A stretch of DNA of 64,000 nt from Vibrio proteolyticus NBRC 13287 (GTDB taxonomy: Bacteria > Pseudomonadota > Gammaproteobacteria > Enterobacterales > Vibrionaceae): positions 40,636 through 104,635 of the forward strand of contig NZ_BATJ01000021.1 of the NCBI RefSeq assembly GCF_000467125.1, read 5' to 3'. This document shows, piece by piece, positions 61,225 to 64,000 of this stretch. The notes beneath the pieces were generated by a model. That model was not told the origin of the DNA and did no database searches. It worked only from the letters and a program-made list of their open reading frames with translations. The position numbers and the translations under genes were made by a program. Every line of letters begins with the position of its first letter. The stretch's first letter is position 1.

Positions 61225-63951
61225 ATGATAACTAAGCTACTGACAAAAGTAATTGGTAGCCGTAATGACCGTACATTGCGTCGCCTTAGAAAGATTGTAA
61301 AAGAGATCAATAATTACGAGCCGAGTTTTGAAGCTCTGTCTGATGACGAGCTGAAAGCGAAAACCGTTGAGTTCCGTGAGCGCCTGGAAAAGGGTGAAAC
61401 ACTCGACCAACTTCTACCAGAAGCTTTTGCTACCGTTCGTGAGGCATCGAAACGTGTTTTTGGCATGCGCCACTTCGACGTGCAGATGATTGGTGGTATG
61501 GTGTTGAACGCAGGCCAAATTGCTGAGATGCGTACCGGTGAAGGTAAAACGCTGACGGCCACTTTGCCAGCTTACTTGAATGCACTGCCAGGTAAAGGCG
61601 TTCACGTTGTCACGGTGAACGATTACCTTGCCAAGCGTGATGCTGAGACCAACCGTGCGCTGTTTGAATTCCTGGGTATGACCGTTGGCGTCAACGTGCC
61701 GAACATGCCGCCGCATGAGAAAAAAGCAGCGTATCAAGCGGATATTTTATACGGAACAAATAACGAATTTGGTTTTGACTACCTGCGCGATAACATGGCG
61801 TTTCGTAGTGAAGACCGTGTTCAGCGCGATCGCTTCTTTGCGATTGTCGATGAGGTGGACTCCATCCTGATCGATGAAGCGCGTACGCCACTGATCATCT
61901 CTGGTCCTGCTGAAGACAGCTCAGAACTCTACACCCGCATCAATACACTGATCCCACATCTGCAGAAGCAAGATAAAGAGGATTCAGAAGAGTACCGCGG
62001 TGATGGTCACTACACCGTGGATGAAAAGTCGAAACAGGTTCATCTGACTGAGACTGGTCAGGAGTTTGTTGAAGAACTGCTGGTCAAAAACGGTTTGATG
62101 GAAGAGGGCGATACGCTCTACTCACCAACCAACATCAGCTTGCTGCACCATGTGAACGCGGCGCTGCGTGCCCACGTGTTGTTTGAGCGCAACGTTGACT
62201 ACATCGTGACAGACGAAGGCGAAGTGGTGATCGTGGATGAACACACCGGTCGTACTATGCCGGGCCGTCGTTGGTCTGAAGGTCTTCATCAGGCAGTCGA
62301 AGCCAAAGAAGGCGTCAAGATCCAAAACGAAAACCAGACACTGGCCTCCATCACTTTCCAGAACTACTTCCGTCTGTACGAGAAGCTGTCGGGTATGACA
62401 GGGACGGCGGACACGGAAGCGTTCGAATTCCAGTCGATTTACGGCTTGGAAACTGTGGTGATTCCAACCAACAGACCGATGATCCGCAACGATATGCCTG
62501 ATGTGGTTTACCGCACCGAAGGGGAAAAATTCGCGGCGATCATTGAAGACATCAAAGAGCGCGTGGCGAAAGGCCAGCCAGTACTGGTGGGTACGGTATC
62601 GATTGAAAAATCAGAGTTGCTGTCTAACGCGTTGAAGAAAGCCAAAATTAAGCACAACGTACTCAACGCCAAATTCCACGAAAAAGAAGCAGAAATCGTC
62701 GCCGAAGCGGGGAAACCGGGCTCGGTGACCATTGCCACCAACATGGCGGGTCGTGGTACCGATATCGTGCTGGGTGGTAGCTGGCAGGTCAAAGTGGAGT
62801 CAATGGAGAACCCGACTCAGGAACAGATCGATGCCATCAAAGCTGAATGGCGTCAGGTGCACGATCAAGTGCTGGAAGCGGGCGGTTTGCATATCATTGG
62901 TACTGAACGCCATGAATCACGTCGTATCGATAACCAGTTACGTGGTCGTTCTGGTCGTCAGGGGGACGCTGGTTCGTCTCGCTTCTACCTGTCGATGGAA
63001 GACTCTCTGCTGCGCATTTTTACCTCAGACCGGATGGCGAGCTTGATCCAAAGTGGTATGGATGAAGGTGAAGCGATCGAATCCAAGATGCTGTCGCGTT
63101 CGATTGAAAAAGCCCAGCGTAAAGTGGAAGGTCGCAACTTCGATATCCGTAAACAGCTGCTTGAATTTGACGATGTCGCCAATGACCAGCGTAAAGTGGT
63201 TTATGAGCTGCGCGATGAACTGATGAGCGTTGATGACATCAGTGACATGATTGAACAGAACCGCCTCGATGTGTTCACGTCAGTGATCGACGAATACATC
63301 CCACCTCAGTCTTTGGAAGACATGTGGGAAGTGGAAGGTTTGCAAGAGCGTTTACGTAACGACTTCGATTTGGATCTGCCAATTAAACAATGGCTGGAAG
63401 AAGACGACAAACTGTACGAAGAAGCGTTGCGTGAGAAAATCATCGATGCGGCTGTTACGGTTTACAAAGCCAAAGAAGAGACCGTAGGTGAAACTGTCCT
63501 GCGCAACTTCGAAAAATCGGTGATGCTGCAAACGCTCGATACCTTGTGGAAAGAGCATCTGGCGGCGATGGATCATCTGCGTCAGGGGATCCACCTGCGT
63601 GGTTACGCGCAAAAGAACCCGAAACAGGAGTACAAACGTGAATCGTTTGAACTGTTCGAGGGCTTGCTGGATTCACTCAAGTTTGATGTGATTGCCATCC
63701 TGTCGAAAGTACGTGTACAGCAACAGGAAGAAGTTGAGCGGATGGAAGCTCAGCGTCAGGCGCAGGCAGAAGAAGCAGCTCGTCGTGCTCAGGCGCAACA
63801 CGCTGCGGCGGAAAACCCGCTCTCCGACGGTGAAGAAGAGTCGGGGGCGCATCAACCTATGGTGCGTGATGAGCGTAAAGTGGGTCGTAACGAACCTTGC
63901 CCGTGCGGCAGCGGTAAAAAATACAAACAGTGCCACGGTAAAATTGCTTAA
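61225..63951 (+). CDS. secA: SecA, preprotein translocase motor ATPase
   Basis: SecA drives proteins through SecYEG. The 908-residue protein (E. coli 901) has Walker A MRTGEGKTLTA (about 102-112), DEVDSILIDEARTPLIISG, the preprotein cross-linking domain and NBD2 with TNMAGRGTDIVLGG and GRSGRQGD. The helical scaffold follows. A Gln/Ala-rich linker leads to the C-terminal zinc-binding motif CPCGSGKKYKQCHG, which contacts SecB and phospholipid. The start has a good AAAGAGAG ribosome site. In E. coli mutT follows; here the window ends. Confidence 0.99.
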   Translation: MITKLLTKVIGSRNDRTLRRLRKIVKEINNYEPSFEALSDDELKAKTVEFRERLEKGETLDQLLPEAFATVREASKRVFGMRHFDVQMIGGMVLNAGQIAEMRTGEGKTLTATLPAYLNALPGKGVHVVTVNDYLAKRDAETNRALFEFLGMTVGVNVPNMPPHEKKAAYQADILYGTNNEFGFDYLRDNMAFRSEDRVQRDRFFAIVDEVDSILIDEARTPLIISGPAEDSSELYTRINTLIPHLQKQDKEDSEEYRGDGHYTVDEKSKQVHLTETGQEFVEELLVKNGLMEEGDTLYSPTNISLLHHVNAALRAHVLFERNVDYIVTDEGEVVIVDEHTGRTMPGRRWSEGLHQAVEAKEGVKIQNENQTLASITFQNYFRLYEKLSGMTGTADTEAFEFQSIYGLETVVIPTNRPMIRNDMPDVVYRTEGEKFAAIIEDIKERVAKGQPVLVGTVSIEKSELLSNALKKAKIKHNVLNAKFHEKEAEIVAEAGKPGSVTIATNMAGRGTDIVLGGSWQVKVESMENPTQEQIDAIKAEWRQVHDQVLEAGGLHIIGTERHESRRIDNQLRGRSGRQGDAGSSRFYLSMEDSLLRIFTSDRMASLIQSGMDEGEAIESKMLSRSIEKAQRKVEGRNFDIRKQLLEFDDVANDQRKVVYELRDELMSVDDISDMIEQNRLDVFTSVIDEYIPPQSLEDMWEVEGLQERLRNDFDLDLPIKQWLEEDDKLYEEALREKIIDAAVTVYKAKEETVGETVLRNFEKSVMLQTLDTLWKEHLAAMDHLRQGIHLRGYAQKNPKQEYKRESFELFEGLLDSLKFDVIAILSKVRVQQQEEVERMEAQRQAQAEEAARRAQAQHAAAENPLSDGEEESGAHQPMVRDERKVGRNEPCPCGSGKKYKQCHGKIA

Positions 63952-63973
63952 TTACCGGGCGGTTTGCCTGTTA

Positions 63974-64000
63974 AAAAGAGTCGCGTTGAGCGGCTCTTTT
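63974..64000 (+). terminator. secA terminator (at window edge)
   Basis: AAAGAGTCGC-GTTGA-GCGGCTCTTTT forms a stem with one G-T wobble and runs into Ts at the last bases of the window. Confidence 0.75.

Overview
This window is chromosomal core DNA from a Vibrio (Gammaproteobacteria, Vibrionaceae). The evidence is gene order and protein sequence: relA-mazG-pyrG-eno-cca, orphan gspAB, tolC/nudF-yqiB-cpdA-yqiA-parE-parC, degS/degQ/zapG/zapE, rplM-rpsI, petABC, sspAB, dolP/diaA/yraN/lpoA/rsmI, rnpB, the dcw cell-wall and division cluster, lpxC, a DciA-type helicase loader, and secA. Base composition looks near 50% G+C, which suggests a higher-GC Vibrio such as the V. fluvialis/V. furnissii group. 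That species guess is an inference from appearance, not a computed result.

Layout. (1) 1-9.3 kb: the 3' two thirds of relA, then mazG, pyrG and eno on the plus strand, cca on the minus strand, then gspA-gspB. (2) 9.4-16.1 kb: an SH3-domain membrane protein, a phosphate permease with its DUF47 partner, a CYTH-CHAD triphosphatase (ygiF), a potassium channel and a chemoreceptor. (3) 16.2-29.1 kb: glnE and hldE, then tolC facing the nudF-yqiB-cpdA-yqiA group, and topoisomerase IV (parE-parC). (4) 29.2-43.1 kb: envelope proteases degS and degQ, zapG diverging from zapE, ribosomal L13-S9, the cytochrome bc1 operon, sspAB, the lpoA-yraN-diaA-dolP operon and rsmI. (5) 43.2-64 kb: rnpB, then rsmH-ftsL-ftsI-murE-murF-mraY-murD-ftsW-murG-murC-ftsQ-ftsA-ftsZ-lpxC, dciA on the minus strand, and secA.

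How the genes work together. The right third makes peptidoglycan precursors and the divisome as one tightly packed transcription unit with many 1-14 nt overlaps. lpoA (activator of a class A penicillin-binding protein), zapE and zapG elsewhere in the window serve the same process. degS/degQ and dolP maintain envelope quality. pit-DUF47 and the CYTH-CHAD protein form a phosphate/polyphosphate neighbourhood.

I found no mobile element, prophage, integron, CRISPR array, tRNA or rRNA, and no broken gene apart from relA being cut by the window edge. I do not see a clearly new biological system. The more informative signals are regulatory or organisational: a CRP-like site at the pyrG promoter, a 22-bp palindrome upstream of parE, a structured secA leader with no secM, possible alternative hairpins in the rplM leader, a strong internal promoter and inverted repeat before ftsQ, an MCP with almost no sensor domain facing a potassium channel, and the absence of mazEF, mraZ and ddl from places where E. 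coli carries them.
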